Translations under genes and position numbers: made by a program | The notes under the pieces: generated by a model | Databases searched by the model: none | What the model was told of the DNA's origin: nothing | The model's input: only the letters and a program-made list of their open reading frames with translations | Shown: positions 19,201 through 27,018 of the stretch, piece by piece | How the letters are laid out: every line of letters begins with the position of its first letter | Position numbering within the stretch: position 1 is the stretch's first letter | Assembly: GCA_022650485.1 (NCBI GenBank) | Contig: JALCPP010000002.1 | Span: 62,001 to 126,000, forward strand | DNA: 64,000 nt | Source: Oscillospiraceae bacterium | GTDB taxonomy: Bacteria > Bacillota > Clostridia > Oscillospirales > Acutalibacteraceae | Direction of reading: 5' to 3'

Positions 19201-20112
19201 ATGGCGGAATTAGAAGTTCAAATCGCGGGCGTTTCATTTAAAAATCCGTTGATTGCGGCCTCCGGAACCTTTGGCTTTGGTCATGAATTTCAGGCGTTCT
19301 ATCCGCTTTCCACTCTGGGCGGAATTTCGTGCAAAGGTCTTACTCTGGAGGAACGCCCCGGCAACCCGCCGCCGCGCATTGCGGAAACACCGGGTGGAAT
19401 GCTCAATTCCGTCGGTTTGCAGAATCCGGGGGTGGAACATTTTATCCGTGAAGATCTTCCGTGGCTGAAACGGCAGGGGACGGGGGTCATTGCGAATATT
19501 GCCGGAAATACGCCGGAAGATTATTGCGCTATGGCGGAGCGGCTGTCGGAAGAACCGGTCGATATGATCGAACTGAACATTTCCTGCCCGAACGTGAAAC
19601 AAGGCGGGGCGGCGTTCGGAACTTCCTGCGAAAGCGCGGCATCGATTACATCGGCGGTTCGGCGGCACTGCAAAAAGCCGCTGATGGTAAAGCTGTCACC
19701 CAATGTGGCGGATATCGGCGGAATTGCGGCCGCGGTGGAAGACGCGGGAGCAGACGCGATTTCGATGATTAATACATTGACGGGAATGCGCATCGACATT
19801 CGCACCCGCCGTCCGATCTTAAAGAACAACACAGGGGGACTTTCCGGCCCGGCTCTGCTGCCGGTTGCATTGCGCATGGTCTGGCAGGCAAGCTCCCGCG
19901 TGAAGATCCCGATTGTTGGTCTCGGCGGGATTTCCACCTGGCAGGATGTGGTCGAAATGCTGTTGGCCGGCGCATCGGCTGTGCAGATCGGCACCGTTTT
20001 ATTTTCCGACCCTTACGCGCCGGTCAAGATGTTAAAGGGCCTGGAAACTTATTTGGAGGAAAACCATGTCGGTTCTGCTGCGGAACTGACAGGCCGGGTG
20101 CGGTCATGGTGA
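19201..20112 (+). CDS. pyrD: Dihydroorotate dehydrogenase B, catalytic subunit
   Basis: 303-residue FMN subunit of the NAD-linked class 1B enzyme, partner of PyrK directly upstream. It contains the active-site cysteine in ELNISCPNVKQGG and the FMN phosphate site VGLGGISTWQD. ATG 19201 lies three bases after the pyrK stop; the long upstream extension in this frame is antisense-like noise within pyrK. Confidence 0.95.
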   Translation: MAELEVQIAGVSFKNPLIAASGTFGFGHEFQAFYPLSTLGGISCKGLTLEERPGNPPPRIAETPGGMLNSVGLQNPGVEHFIREDLPWLKRQGTGVIANIAGNTPEDYCAMAERLSEEPVDMIELNISCPNVKQGGAAFGTSCESAASITSAVRRHCKKPLMVKLSPNVADIGGIAAAVEDAGADAISMINTLTGMRIDIRTRRPILKNNTGGLSGPALLPVALRMVWQASSRVKIPIVGLGGISTWQDVVEMLLAGASAVQIGTVLFSDPYAPVKMLKGLETYLEENHVGSAAELTGRVRSW

Positions 20113-20190
20113 CGGAAGGGTATCTTCGTTTTGTGATGTTTGGTATGATGAATTTATAACGGCACATGCAAGCTCTTTGGGAAATGGTAA

Positions 20191-20214
20191 CGCGGCACGG
20201 AAATCCGTGCCGCG
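20191..20214 (+). other. Perfect 10-bp hairpin after pyrD
   Basis: CGCGGCACGG and CCGTGCCGCG are exact inverted repeats around the loop AAAT. There is no T-run after it, so it is either a pause or processing site, or a stabiliser at the 3' end of the pyr mRNA rather than a classic terminator. Confidence 0.5.
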
Positions 20215-20247
20215 CGCAGGCTAAGAGAGAACAGGAGGAACATTAGA

Positions 20248-20922
20248 TTGACAAGATTGGTTTTTGTCCGCCACTGTGAGGCGGAAGGCAATACAAAGGG
20301 AGTACTGCAGGGATGTACAGACTGTGACATCAGCGGCAACAGCGCGGTTCAGCTGGACCTTGTTTCGCTGCGTCTGCGAAACGAGTCATTTGCCGCCCTG
20401 TATTCGAGCCCGCTCAAGCGTGCGTTTAAGACGGCACAGGCGATTAACCGGTATCATAATCTTCCGATTCAAGTGGAGCCCCGTTTGGCCGAAATTAATG
20501 TCGGTGTGTGGGAGGGCCGTTCCTGGAAAGAAATTGAACAGGAGGATTCCCCGCTGGTAAAAATCTGGAATGAAACACCGGGCCGTTTCCATGTGAAAGG
20601 CGGGGAGTCCATGCGGGAAGTGTATGACCGCGTGTGGTCTGCCGCCACAGAGATTGCCGCGTCCAACCGCGGAAAAACCGTCTGCGTTGTTTCCCACGGA
20701 TGTGCAATTCGGAATCTGCTCTGCCATGCCATGGGCTGGCCGGTCGACCGGATTGGCGAGATCGATTGGTGTGACAACACAGCGGTCAGCGTGGTGGATT
20801 TTGACAATGCTGGAAAAGCCCGTGTGGTTAAAATGAACGATGCTTCTCATTTGCCGCAGGAATATTCGGTTTACCGCAGAGACGGAGCAGATCATTTAGA
20901 CATCAAGGCGGTTGCACCATGA
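20248..20922 (+). CDS. Histidine phosphatase family protein
   Basis: 224 residues with the phosphohistidine motif RHCEAEGN (RHG variant, the histidine is kept) at residues 8-15 and the second histidine in VVSHGCAIRN. The family includes phosphoglycerate mutases, alpha-ribazole phosphatase and broad phosphatases; the substrate cannot be told from sequence. TTG 20248 follows AGGAGGA. Its stop overlaps the ruvX start (ATGA), so they are coupled. Confidence 0.85.
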   Translation: MTRLVFVRHCEAEGNTKGVLQGCTDCDISGNSAVQLDLVSLRLRNESFAALYSSPLKRAFKTAQAINRYHNLPIQVEPRLAEINVGVWEGRSWKEIEQEDSPLVKIWNETPGRFHVKGGESMREVYDRVWSAATEIAASNRGKTVCVVSHGCAIRNLLCHAMGWPVDRIGEIDWCDNTAVSVVDFDNAGKARVVKMNDASHLPQEYSVYRRDGADHLDIKAVAP

Positions 20923-21356
20923 AGATTCTTGCTGTGGACCTGGGAAAGGTGCGTACCGGGCTTGCCATTTGCGATGAGAGCGAGGTTTTGGCCTCGCCCG
21001 TCCGTGTGGTGACGCAGCGCAATTGGGACCGCTTGGCAGAAGCGGTAGCGGCGGAAGCGCAGGCACAGTCCGCCGGGCGGATTGTGGTCGGTCTGCCGCG
21101 CAATATGGACGGTTCGGAAGGGGAGAGCGCACAAAATGCACGTGCATTTGCGGAACACTTGGAAACGCTGTGCACCCTGCCGGTTGCTTTGTGGGATGAG
21201 AGGGGTACGACAATTACCGCGCACGGGTATCTTAATGATACGGACACGCGCGGCAAAAAGCGGAAATCGGTGATTGATGCCGTCGCGGCAACAGTGATTC
21301 TGCAGGATTATCTCGCTTACCGAAAAAACCAAAAGAAAAACGGAAGGCTTTCTTAA
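20919..21356 (+). CDS. ruvX: Putative pre-16S rRNA nuclease / Holliday junction resolvase RuvX
   Basis: The 145-residue YqgF-fold protein begins MKILAVDLGKVRTGLAICDE, an RNase H-like motif with a catalytic aspartate, followed by VVGLPRNMDGSEG and LWDERGTT, then a third acidic residue in KSVIDAVAA. Family members are assigned to 16S rRNA 5' maturation (YqgF) or to recombination (RuvX). The terminator stem begins inside its last codons. Confidence 0.9.
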   Translation: MKILAVDLGKVRTGLAICDESEVLASPVRVVTQRNWDRLAEAVAAEAQAQSAGRIVVGLPRNMDGSEGESAQNARAFAEHLETLCTLPVALWDERGTTITAHGYLNDTDTRGKKRKSVIDAVAATVILQDYLAYRKNQKKNGRLS

Positions 21357-21387
21357 CCGCCCCACTGGGGGTGAAAGCCTTCCGTTT
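21338..21387. terminator. Bidirectional terminator between ruvX and degV
   Basis: AAACGGAAGGCTTTC (21338-21352) pairs with GAAAGCCTTCCGTTT (21373-21387), 15 base pairs. A CCCC/GGGG inner stem lies in the loop. T-rich tails occur on both strands. The left arm overlaps the end of ruvX. Confidence 0.85.
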
Positions 21388-21448
21388 CGTTATTCAATCT
21401 GTCTGCAGATTATTTATGTAAGACCGGATATCATCTTTATCGTTGTTT

Positions 21449-22327
21449 TTAAGCCTCGCGGTCCTGTCCTAAATAAAACAGGGCAACCGTGCCGGGGCCG
21501 GAGTGTGCGCCGATGACCGGGCCGATCGGTGCGGTTTCAATCTGAGTGGTGCCAAATTGCTGTTTCACTTTTTCTTCCACATACGCGCAGCCTTCCGGGG
21601 AATTGCCGTGGCTGATAAAGATCATCTGCTTGTCCGGGTCAATGGAGGTTTTCTGCATGTGCCTGACCAGAGTGTCCAGCGACTGTTTGCGGCCGCGTAT
21701 TTTTTCAACCAAAATAATATGGCCTTCATCGTCAAAATGCAGAATCGGTTTAATGCCAAGCATGGTGCCGACCAGAGCGGAAGCCCCTGAAATTCTGCCT
21801 CCGCGCTTTAAATGGTTCAGGTCGTCAACCGTAAACCAATGGTGCAGACGGTTTCGGTTTTGTTCCATCCATTCTTTTACTTCTTCAATGGAGGCGCCTT
21901 CGCGTTTTTTTATAACGGCGTGATATACTAAAAGACCTTCTCCCATGGAAGCGGCCAGTGTGTCAACAGCATAGATTTTACGCTGCGGATATTTCGAAGA
22001 AAGTTCTTTTGCGGCGATGACGGAATTGTTGTAGGTGCCGCTTAACCCGGAAGAAAATCCCAGGTACAGAACATCCTGCCCGGCTGCAAGGAAAGGCTCG
22101 AAAGTTTCCATAAAAGTGACAATGCTGATTTGGTTGGTCGTGGAGGTTTCCCCTGCGGAAACTCTGCGGTAAAATTCCTGGCTGGAAAGTTCACGCTCAT
22201 CCGGATAATCCATCAGGGGAGTATCCCCAATCGTAAAGCTCATGGGAATAACAGTAAGATCAAGGCGGTCTACTTGTTCCTGAGTGAAATCAGTATTAGC
22301 ATCTGTAATAATTCTGTAATTGTTCAT
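21449..22327 (-). CDS. DegV family fatty-acid-binding protein (FakB-like)
   Basis: 292 residues. It shows the N-terminal TDANTDFTQEQ, the fatty-acid-contacting STTNQIS and GLSGTYNN loops and a C-terminal SHGNSPEGCAYVEEKV region. DegV/FakB proteins present bound fatty acids to the FakA kinase; fakA is not in the window. ATG 22327 gives the family N-terminus; a TTG 21 bases upstream would include the GGAAGGG bases that probably serve as ribosome site. Confidence 0.88.
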   Translation of the reverse strand: MNNYRIITDANTDFTQEQVDRLDLTVIPMSFTIGDTPLMDYPDERELSSQEFYRRVSAGETSTTNQISIVTFMETFEPFLAAGQDVLYLGFSSGLSGTYNNSVIAAKELSSKYPQRKIYAVDTLAASMGEGLLVYHAVIKKREGASIEEVKEWMEQNRNRLHHWFTVDDLNHLKRGGRISGASALVGTMLGIKPILHFDDEGHIILVEKIRGRKQSLDTLVRHMQKTSIDPDKQMIFISHGNSPEGCAYVEEKVKQQFGTTQIETAPIGPVIGAHSGPGTVALFYLGQDREA

Positions 22328-22451
22328 TTGGGCGCAGTTCCCTTCCAAAAGTTGATTCTACTAATGAATTTTCATGCCAATATTATACCGTTTTTCACGG
22401 ATTTTGTCCACATGCAAATTGCTGAATTTGTTTTAAAATGAAAATAAAAAA

Positions 22452-22469
22452 GCCCCCGAAATCGGGGGC
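22452..22469 (-). terminator. Terminator downstream of the 6S RNA
   Basis: On the minus strand GCCCCCG-ATTT-CGGGGGC is followed by TTTTTTATTTT. It lies about 17 bases beyond the 3' end of the 6S RNA and probably ends the DUF1292-6S transcript. Confidence 0.85.
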
Positions 22470-22485
22470 AATTGTGTTAATATAG

Positions 22486-22668
22486 AAGACCCGCCTGGCC
22501 GTAATGTGCTGAATAACCTGCTACCAGTAGCAGGTGGGTGCCCGCCCAACGGTTTCGCTCTCCCTTCTTCCGGCCGAAGCCGGGAGGTCTGAAGTCCGCC
22601 GCCGGAGCCGAAGCTCCCGATTTAATATTGTAGGGTTATTTTTGCACAAATCCGCGCACCAGGCAGGA
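22486..22668 (-). ncRNA. ssrS: 6S RNA
   Basis: Minus-strand RNA of about 183 bases, recognised by structure. A closing stem pairs CCTGCCTGG (22667-22659) with CCAGGCGGG (22498-22490), then TGTGC pairs with GCACA. A large internal bubble follows. Its 3' side carries the hairpin CCTGCTAC-TG-GTAGCAGG followed by TTATTCAGC, matching the bubble hairpin and GGTTACAGC of E. coli 6S. The block CGTTGGGCGGGCACCCACCT resembles CGGTTGGTGAGCATGCTCGG of E. coli 6S. Two UUCG-capped helices form the apex. 6S RNA mimics an open promoter and sequesters housekeeping RNA polymerase. Ends are approximate. Confidence 0.75.
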
Positions 22669-22686
22669 TGTCAGCAAAAATCAGTC

Positions 22687-23022
22687 TTAGTCTTCGATAT
22701 TATCCGGATCTTCCGGCAGGGCATCGTCGAATTCTTCATCGCCGTACAGTTCTTCAAACCGGTTTTCAAACTGTTCAGCCAGTCGGTCCAGCAGAGCTTC
22801 GTCTTCTACTTCCGCCAACTGCTGCTCGCCGTTTTCTTCAATCGATTCAAAAATGTAATAGGTCCCTTCTGCATCGACTTTATCCTGAGGATTATTGAGA
22901 ACGGGAAGCAGTGCATAATAGCACCCGTCGTCATTGTCAATGACGTCCAGAACTTCAAATTCGTGCTCGTTGCCTTCGTCGTCCACTAAAGTCAGAATAT
23001 CGGGTCCGAATTCATCTTGCAT
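22687..23022 (-). CDS. DUF1292 protein (YrzB-like)
   Basis: 111-residue, very acidic protein beginning MQDEFGPDILTLVDDEGNEH with a DUF1292 domain (FEVLDVIDNDDGCYYALLPV). The last 30 residues are a run of aspartate and glutamate. The family's function is not known; it is usually found near ruvX. AAGGAG precedes ATG 23022. The 6S RNA follows 19 bases after its stop, on the same strand. Confidence 0.85.
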   Translation of the reverse strand: MQDEFGPDILTLVDDEGNEHEFEVLDVIDNDDGCYYALLPVLNNPQDKVDAEGTYYIFESIEENGEQQLAEVEDEALLDRLAEQFENRFEELYGDEEFDDALPEDPDNIED

Positions 23023-23068
23023 CGGGGTACTCTCCTTACAAATTCATTTCCAGTTTTCCGTCGTTACT

Positions 23069-23097
23069 ATTCTACGCTGTAAGGGCTTGCAAGTCAA
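23069..23097 (-). promoter_or_regulatory. Promoter of the DUF1292-6S transcript
   Basis: Minus strand TTGACT, 17-base spacer, TAGAAT, about 45 bases before the DUF1292 start. No separate promoter is obvious directly before the 6S RNA. Confidence 0.65.
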
Positions 23098-23156
23098 CAG
23101 GAAAATAATATGTAATTAAAATATACTAAAAATATTTAAAAATTCAATATAAACTA

Positions 23157-23185
23157 TTGACTTATACCATATCAACCGCTATAAT
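23157..23185 (+). promoter_or_regulatory. Strong promoter of the structured RNA candidate
   Basis: TTGACT (23157-23162), a 17-base spacer and TATAAT (23180-23185). It is one of the best promoter matches in the window and faces a region with no convincing gene. Confidence 0.8.
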
Positions 23186-23191
23186 GAAGAT

Positions 23192-23712
23192 GCAAAGGAA
23201 AGGGACGAAGAAAAGACGATGCGGTTTTCCCGGAATGCCGCGGCCGCGGTTGGAGGAAAACAAAGACGGGCATCGAAATGGACACGGACTTTTCTGAATG
23301 AAGGGAGTGAGTCCAATGGGCAGGGAAGAAGACCAGCAGACCACGCAGCCGGCGTTCGTTGGGCGCAGGCTTTCATAAAAGCAAAGAAAGGAATGAGACG
23401 AAAGACGACCTGGTGCAGAAAGAAATTTTTGTTCGGTCGGCGCGCCGTAGTTCCCTTTGAAAGCACATTCTTGGCTTCGAAATGAAGCAGGTTCTTCCGG
23501 AACATTTTTTGTGAGCGATTCAGGGAATGTCATGAAGGCGATAACGGACCGGAGGAAACGACAATGGTGATTCCAATGTATTGATTTGGGGAGTTTTGAT
23601 ACCTGCGGCTGGCCGGTTTCTGGAGAATCGGCTTTAGGCCGGGGCGGATAACGAACGATTGACACAGGTTTATAGTTTGGGCCTTGGCGGGTTACCGCCG
23701 AGGCCCTCTTTT
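23192..23712 (+). ncRNA. Candidate large structured noncoding RNA (unassigned)
   Basis: About 520 bases between a consensus promoter and an intrinsic terminator. No reading frame in it resembles a protein. Nested pairings are visible: CGATGC (23217-23222) with GCATCG (23270-23275) enclosing GTTTTCC (23224-23230) with GGAAAAC (23255-23261); GGACT (23286) with AGTCC (23310); GCTTT (23369) with AAAGC (23378); CGACC (23406) with GGTCG (23435); ACATTC (23465) with GAATGT (23525) enclosing GCTTC/GAAGC and GTTC/GAAC hairpins. Two minute frames with good ribosome sites exist (ATG 23316, 20 codons; ATG 23563, 6 codons), so a leader-peptide role is possible. It does not show the conserved motifs of RNase P, tmRNA or SRP RNA. 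Confidence 0.55.
23679..23712 (+). terminator. Terminator of the structured RNA
   Basis: GGGCCTTGGCGG (23679-23690) pairs with CCGCCGAGGCCC (23695-23706) around GTTA, then TCTTTT. Twelve base pairs with one G-T. Confidence 0.88.
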
Positions 23713-23733
23713 ATGTTAAAAATGAATTGCTTG

Positions 23734-23770
23734 GGACGGGACTTGCATGATGCAGGAGCCCGCCTTTTTT
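23734..23770 (+). terminator. Second terminator-like hairpin
   Basis: GGACGGG pairs with CCCGCC (one bulged A) around an inner TGC/GCA, followed by TTTTTT. It lies 22 bases after the first terminator and may act as a back-up before the gtrA gene. Confidence 0.55.
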
Positions 23771-23903
23771 GCTGTATGCAGAAATGGGCTGCGGCTTTCA
23801 GAAATTAATTTCCAGAATTCTTTCATTGCTTCCTAATGAAGCATTCATTCTGCCTTCATAAACGGCAGGTATTCTACTAAAAGCAAAGGCAGGGTGAGTT
23901 TAA

Positions 23904-24386
23904 ATGCTTGGAAAACACCGGAACCAAATACTGCAGTTTATGAGTTACCTGATTGTGGGCGGCGGAGCGACCATTGTGGAATGGGTGCTGTTTTTTCTGT
24001 TTGTTTACCTGCTGCAATGGAATCAGAATTTTGCTTTTACCGTTGCTTATGGAATTTCGACTTTTGTGAATCTGATTCTGGGCAGGCTGCTGACTTTCCG
24101 AAATGCCACTGTTGTCCATCAAAGCAAAAGTCCGGTCCTAAATTTTTTGAAAGAGGCTTTTCTCATTTATGCGGTTGCGGCGGTTGGATGTGTTATGAAC
24201 CTTCTCCTTCTGAATCTGTTTACTGATGTTTTTGGGATGGATTCGATGCTGTCGAAGATTATTACAACAGGAATCATGCTGATTGGGAACTATCTTGTCA
24301 GAAAACTTGGCATTTACCGAGAAAACGCCAAACCAAAAGTACGCGCAGCGTTAAAGCAGATACCGGAATTAGGGCAGAAGGAGTAA
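23904..24386 (+). CDS. GtrA-like membrane protein
   Basis: 160 residues with four transmembrane segments (about 12-34, 38-58, 82-103 and 112-133). FMSYLIVGGGATIVEWVLFF and NLILGRLLTFRN fit the GtrA family, small proteins thought to flip or present polyprenyl-linked sugars for surface modification. The neighbour is a GT39-type glycosyltransferase two bases downstream, the usual pairing. Confidence 0.85.
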   Translation: MLGKHRNQILQFMSYLIVGGGATIVEWVLFFLFVYLLQWNQNFAFTVAYGISTFVNLILGRLLTFRNATVVHQSKSPVLNFLKEAFLIYAVAAVGCVMNLLLLNLFTDVFGMDSMLSKIITTGIMLIGNYLVRKLGIYRENAKPKVRAALKQIPELGQKE

Positions 24387-24388
24387 AT

Positions 24389-26599
24389 ATGAAATTTATC
24401 AGAAAATACCGTGAAGCGGCCGCCATGACGCTGATTTTGCTTTTGGCGGCTTTTTTATCCATTTTTAACATTTGGAATCTTGGGTACAGCAACGAGTTTT
24501 ACGCGGCCAGCGTGAAAAGCATGCTGACCAGTTGGAATAATTTTTTCTTTGCGTCGCTGGATCCAGGCGGGTGGATTACGGTAGATAAGCCGCCGGTTTC
24601 ACTCTGGGTGCAGACAGCGTTTGCCAAAGTGTTTGGCTTTTACGGCTGGAGCATCATCCTGCCGCAATGTTTGGCCGCGGTAGCGACGGTTGTAATTGTC
24701 TATTGTGCGGTAAAACGCCATTTTGGAGGCATGGCGGGCCTGATCTCTGCGCTGGTGCTTGCGCTGTCTCCTATTTTCATTGTGGTCAGTAAAACCAATA
24801 ATACGGATTCCGTGCTGATTTTTTTCATGGCGCTTTCAGCGTGGGCCATGATGGCGGCTGTTGACCGGGGTCAGCTTCGGTGGCTGCTTCTATCGATGGT
24901 CCTTTTGGGAGTTGCCTATAATGCGAAAACTCTGGAAGCGTTTTTGATTCTTCCGGCGCTTTTTGCCGTTTACTTTTTTGGGACAAACCTCAAATGGAAA
25001 AAACGCATTTGGCATCTTGCTGTGGCGACGGTCGTCCTTCTGGTTGTTTCACTTTCCTGGTCTGTTGTGGTGGATTTAACCCCGGCAAGCGAGCGGCCTT
25101 ACGTCGATAACAGTTCCAATAATTCCGAGTTGGAACTTGCCCTTTCCTATAACGGAATCCAGCGGATTACAGGGTAGTCCGGTGGTAATTTAGGCGGTGC
25201 AGCTGGGCAGTTTGGTCCATCTGATGAAAATGATGACGATAAATCGACCGCACCGGCCCAGCCGGAAGACGGAGAAACGTCTGCATCTGAAAACAGTGTG
25301 CCGCCGACCGGTTTCCCTGAAACCGGTTCGGACGGACAAAACGGCTTAGATTCGACTCATCCGGACGATGGAAAATCACCGGGGTCTGGAAACTTTGATG
25401 GCGCCCCTGGTGGAAATGGCGGCGGCAACAGTATGTTTAATGGCGGCGGCAGTGCCAGCATTCTGCGTATGTTTAACACGACCCTGGGCGGGCAGGACAG
25501 CTGGCTGCTGCCATTTGGTTTGTTTTCAGCCTTGGCGATGCTGATTGGAATGCGAAAAGCCGAACAGGAGGGACGCAGGAAACGACTGTGCGGACTTCTG
25601 ATGTGGGGCGGAGCTGTGGCTGTGATGGTTGGATATTTCAGTGTGGCACAGTTCTTCCATCCTTATTATATTTCCGCAATGGCACCGTACCTTGCGGCTT
25701 TGACAGGAATCGGTCTGACGGAATTGTGGAGGCTGTATCGCAGCGGAGGTTTGTCGGGGTATTTGCTTCCGGTTTCCTTTGTCGTAACAGCTGCCGTGCA
25801 GGGAATCATGCTTTGGTCTTATCCGGAGTATTTTAAAATTTTGCTTCCCGTTCTATGCGTTATTGTGGGAATCCCTTCCATATTATTAGTCCTTCTTCGT
25901 TTTCTGCGAAAAAATACGGTTGGCAAACTGGGAATGCTTTGCCTGACAATTGGGTTTGCGGGGCTTTTAATTACACCGGCGGTATGGACGGGGTATTCCG
26001 CGCTGAGCACGAATATCAATTCAGCCATTCCCACTGCCGGTCCTTCATCGGAAAGCGGATCGATGTTTGGAAAGGCAGGAGGAATCAGCTGGCAGCAGAA
26101 CACGCCGGACGATGGTGAAGCGAAAGAAAGTACAGAGGAGGATGCCAGTCAGAAAGACGATGGCCGTCAGAATGGCGCCTTTGGAAACCGTGCTGACGCC
26201 GGTTCGGATTCCTCCTCCAGTACCGCGCTAATTCGATTTCTGGAAGAGAACAATACTGGAGAGAAATGGCTGGTTGCGGTTCCAAGTGCCAGTGAGGCGG
26301 AACCGATTATTCTTGCAACCGGAAAACCGGTCATGGCGATTGGGGGATTCAGCGGGGACAATCAATCATTAACGGTGGAAAAGCTGGAGCAAATGGTACA
26401 GTCCGGTGAACTGAAATACTTTATGACTGGCGGCAGAGGAAATAAGGGAGGAACTTCATCGGATGCAGTGACACAGTGGGTCGAAGAGCACGGCACAGTG
26501 GTGGATTCCAGTGTATGGAGCACCTCCGGCAATTCCGATTTGATGGGCGGCGCTTCACAAACGCTTTATGATCTGTCCGCATATCGCAGCGAATCGTAA
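24389..26599 (+). pseudogene. GT39/YkcB-like membrane glycosyltransferase, interrupted by an in-frame TAG
   Basis: Read through, this is one 736-codon gene. Residues 1-262 are the ArnT/PMT-type membrane part (NLGYSNEFYAASVKSM with the catalytic aspartates near VDKPP, several transmembrane helices). A TAG at 25175-25177 follows NGIQRITG. The same frame continues with SGGNLGGAAGQFG, a Gly/Asn/Asp-rich linker, more membrane helices (LLPFGLFSALAMLIGM) and a soluble C-terminal domain (ALIRFLEENNTGEKWLVAVP) typical of YkcA/B-like mannosyltransferases. The stop falls in the linker where homologues seem to carry Gln or similar, so a CAG to TAG change is likely. It may be a young pseudogene, a read-through site or a sequence error. 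Confidence 0.8.
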
Positions 26600-26614
26600 G
26601 CTGGGATATTTGCT

Positions 26615-26656
26615 AGAAGGCACATCCTGTATGAACAGCAGGGTGTGCCTTCTTTC
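26615..26656 (+). terminator. Terminator after the glycosyltransferase gene
   Basis: AGAAGGCACATCCTG (26615-26629) pairs with CAGGGTGTGCCTTCT (26639-26653), 15 base pairs with one G-T, then a short T run. Confidence 0.78.
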
Positions 26657-26725
26657 AGATAGAAAAATCCGGTTGATAACGGCTGTAAACGAACAATTTG
26701 TATCGGTTTGATTTCGGGAAAACCC

Positions 26726-26754
26726 TTGACTTTTTTTGCGCTTGCCGCTACAAT
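26726..26754 (+). promoter_or_regulatory. Promoter of tRNA-Ser
   Basis: TTGACT, a 17-base T-rich spacer and TACAAT, ending 25 bases before the tRNA. Confidence 0.8.
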
Positions 26755-26779
26755 AAGAAAGCACATTTATTGGTTTTAT

Positions 26780-26868
26780 GGAAGCGTATCGAAGTGGTCA
26801 TAACGGGCCTGACTCGAAATCAGGTAGGCCGTAAGGTCTCGTGGGTTCGAATCCCACCGCTTCCGCCA
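26780..26868 (+). tRNA. tRNA-Ser, anticodon CGA
   Basis: An 89-base class II tRNA. The acceptor GGAAGCG (26780-26786) pairs with CGCTTCC (26858-26864), then G and encoded CCA. The anticodon stem CCTGA/TCAGG closes the loop CTCGAAA, anticodon CGA, reading UCG. The long variable arm (TAGGCCGTAAGGTCTC region) and the T arm GTGGG-TTCGAAT-CCCAC fit serine tRNA. Confidence 0.97.
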
Positions 26869-26869
26869 T

Positions 26870-26907
26870 AAGCCTGTTTACGGACATCTGTAAACAGGCT
26901 TTTTTCT
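26870..26907 (+). terminator. Terminator of tRNA-Ser
   Basis: AAGCCTGTTTAC pairs with GTAAACAGGCTT, 12 perfect base pairs, followed by TTTTTT. It starts two bases after CCA. Confidence 0.9.
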
Positions 26908-27018
26908 TTATTTACGCGCTTTTTTGAAGCTTTTAGGTCAGCTTCCGTTTGTGGTCTTGCCTGCTTGTTTTCAGTCTGCCATGGATTTCTACGTTTTTTT
27001 CATTTTGCGTAGAAGTTT

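Noticed and set aside
20919-21356. CRISPR array or phage region near the repeats
   Set aside because: No regularly spaced direct repeats were seen anywhere in the window outside the collagen gene.
23162-23665. A 167-codon minus-strand frame and an 88-codon plus-strand frame across the structured RNA
   Set aside because: No ribosome site, no domain, and composition unlike neighbouring proteins; promoter, helices and terminator support RNA better.
23192-23712. RNase P, tmRNA or SRP RNA for the structured region
   Set aside because: No GAGGAAAGTCC core, no tRNA-like 3' end, and no GGAAGGAAGCAGC SRP loop.
25175-25177. Pyrrolysine or selenocysteine insertion at the amber codon
   Set aside because: Selenocysteine uses TGA. 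Pyrrolysine in a flexible Gly-rich linker of a glycosyltransferase would be without precedent, and no pyl gene is in the window.
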